The notes beneath the pieces are model-generated. The model saw only the letters and a program-made list of their open reading frames with translations. It ran no database searches and was not told the origin of the DNA. A stretch of DNA of 6,404 nucleotides from Pseudomonadales bacterium (GTDB taxonomy: Bacteria; Pseudomonadota; Gammaproteobacteria; Steroidobacterales; Steroidobacteraceae). The stretch lies in the NCBI GenBank assembly GCA_020442965.1, contig JAGRJB010000114.1, forward strand, positions 1 to 6,404. The letters are read 5' to 3'. Position numbers and translations under genes: made by a program. Below are positions 6,077 through 6,404 of this stretch, piece after piece; position 1 is the stretch's first letter; the number at the start of each line of letters is the position of its first letter.

Positions 6077-6404
6077 ATGAAAAAGCAGATCGCGATCGTC
6101 GAAGATGAACCCGCCATTCGCGCCAACTACGCCGATGCGCTGAAGCGTTATGGCTACGAAGTGCAGACCTTTGCCTCACGCACCCAGGCCTCCACGGCTT
6201 TTGCACTACGCATGCCGGATCTGGTGCTGATCGATATTGGTCTGGGCGATGAACCGGAAGGCGGCTTCGAGCTGTGCCGGGAACTGCGCCAGCGTTCGAC
6301 GGCTTTGCCGATCATCTTTCTGACCGCCCGCGATGCCGATCTGGACATCATCTCCGGCTTGCGTCTGGGCGCCGATGACTATCTGACCAAGGACATCAGC
6401 CTGC
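6077..6404 (+). CDS. Response regulator, probable proteobacterial dedicated sortase system regulator PdsR (3' truncated)
   Basis: The first 109 residues of a two-component response regulator cut by the window edge; they cover nearly the whole receiver domain. Visible are the acidic pocket E9-D10-E11, the phospho-acceptor D53 in VLIDIGLGD, T83 in IIFLTARD, and K105 in DYLTKDISL. The residue after the conserved lysine is Asp rather than the usual Pro. The run MKKQIAIVEDE, the IDIGLGDEPEGGFELCRELR stretch and LTKDISL match my memory of the PdsR family, the regulator of sortase systems found in marine and related proteobacteria. Members normally continue with an OmpR/PhoB-type winged helix and are followed by a kinase, a sortase and its target protein; none of that is in view. 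A general OmpR-family regulator is the alternative. No ribosome binding site precedes ATG 6077, though the family-typical N-terminus supports this start. Confidence 0.85.
   Translation, partial: MKKQIAIVEDEPAIRANYADALKRYGYEVQTFASRTQASTAFALRMPDLVLIDIGLGDEPEGGFELCRELRQRSTALPIIFLTARDADLDIISGLRLGADDYLTKDISL

Overview
The window looks like a stretch of proteobacterial chromosome of roughly 60% GC, most likely from a gammaproteobacterium. The evidence is the 3' end of an RpoH-type heat-shock sigma factor with a beta/gamma-type RpoH box and region 4.2, and a response regulator at the right edge that resembles those of the proteobacterial dedicated sortase (Pds) systems. I cannot fix the genus. No tRNA, rRNA, insertion sequence, CRISPR array or origin is visible.

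Left part (1-1125): the last 149 codons of rpoH are followed after 30 bases by a small four-helix-type membrane protein of the DUF962/Mpo1-like family. The next 175 bases have no complete gene. On the minus strand they hold a 40-codon open frame that reads like the extreme N-terminus of a histone-deacetylase-superfamily protein and then stops against the end of the DUF962 gene. It is probably the stub of a deleted gene.

Centre (1126-5008): three plus-strand genes are tightly packed and look like one operon: a thiamine-diphosphate-dependent C-C lyase or decarboxylase of the acetolactate synthase / oxalyl-CoA decarboxylase / 2-hydroxyacyl-CoA lyase superfamily, a Spinster-like major facilitator transporter, and a 250-residue cytoplasmic protein of unknown function. 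The layout suggests uptake and cleavage of a 2-oxo or 2-hydroxy acid (or its CoA ester), with the third protein an unassigned partner. The substrate cannot be read from the sequence.

Right part (5009-6404): two minus-strand genes, a 71-residue single-pass membrane protein and an exported 190-residue DUF4410-like protein, converge on the operon. They are divided by a 142-base divergent intergenic region from a plus-strand response regulator receiver domain cut by the window edge. If the PdsR assignment is right, a sortase-type surface protein anchoring locus begins here and continues to the right.
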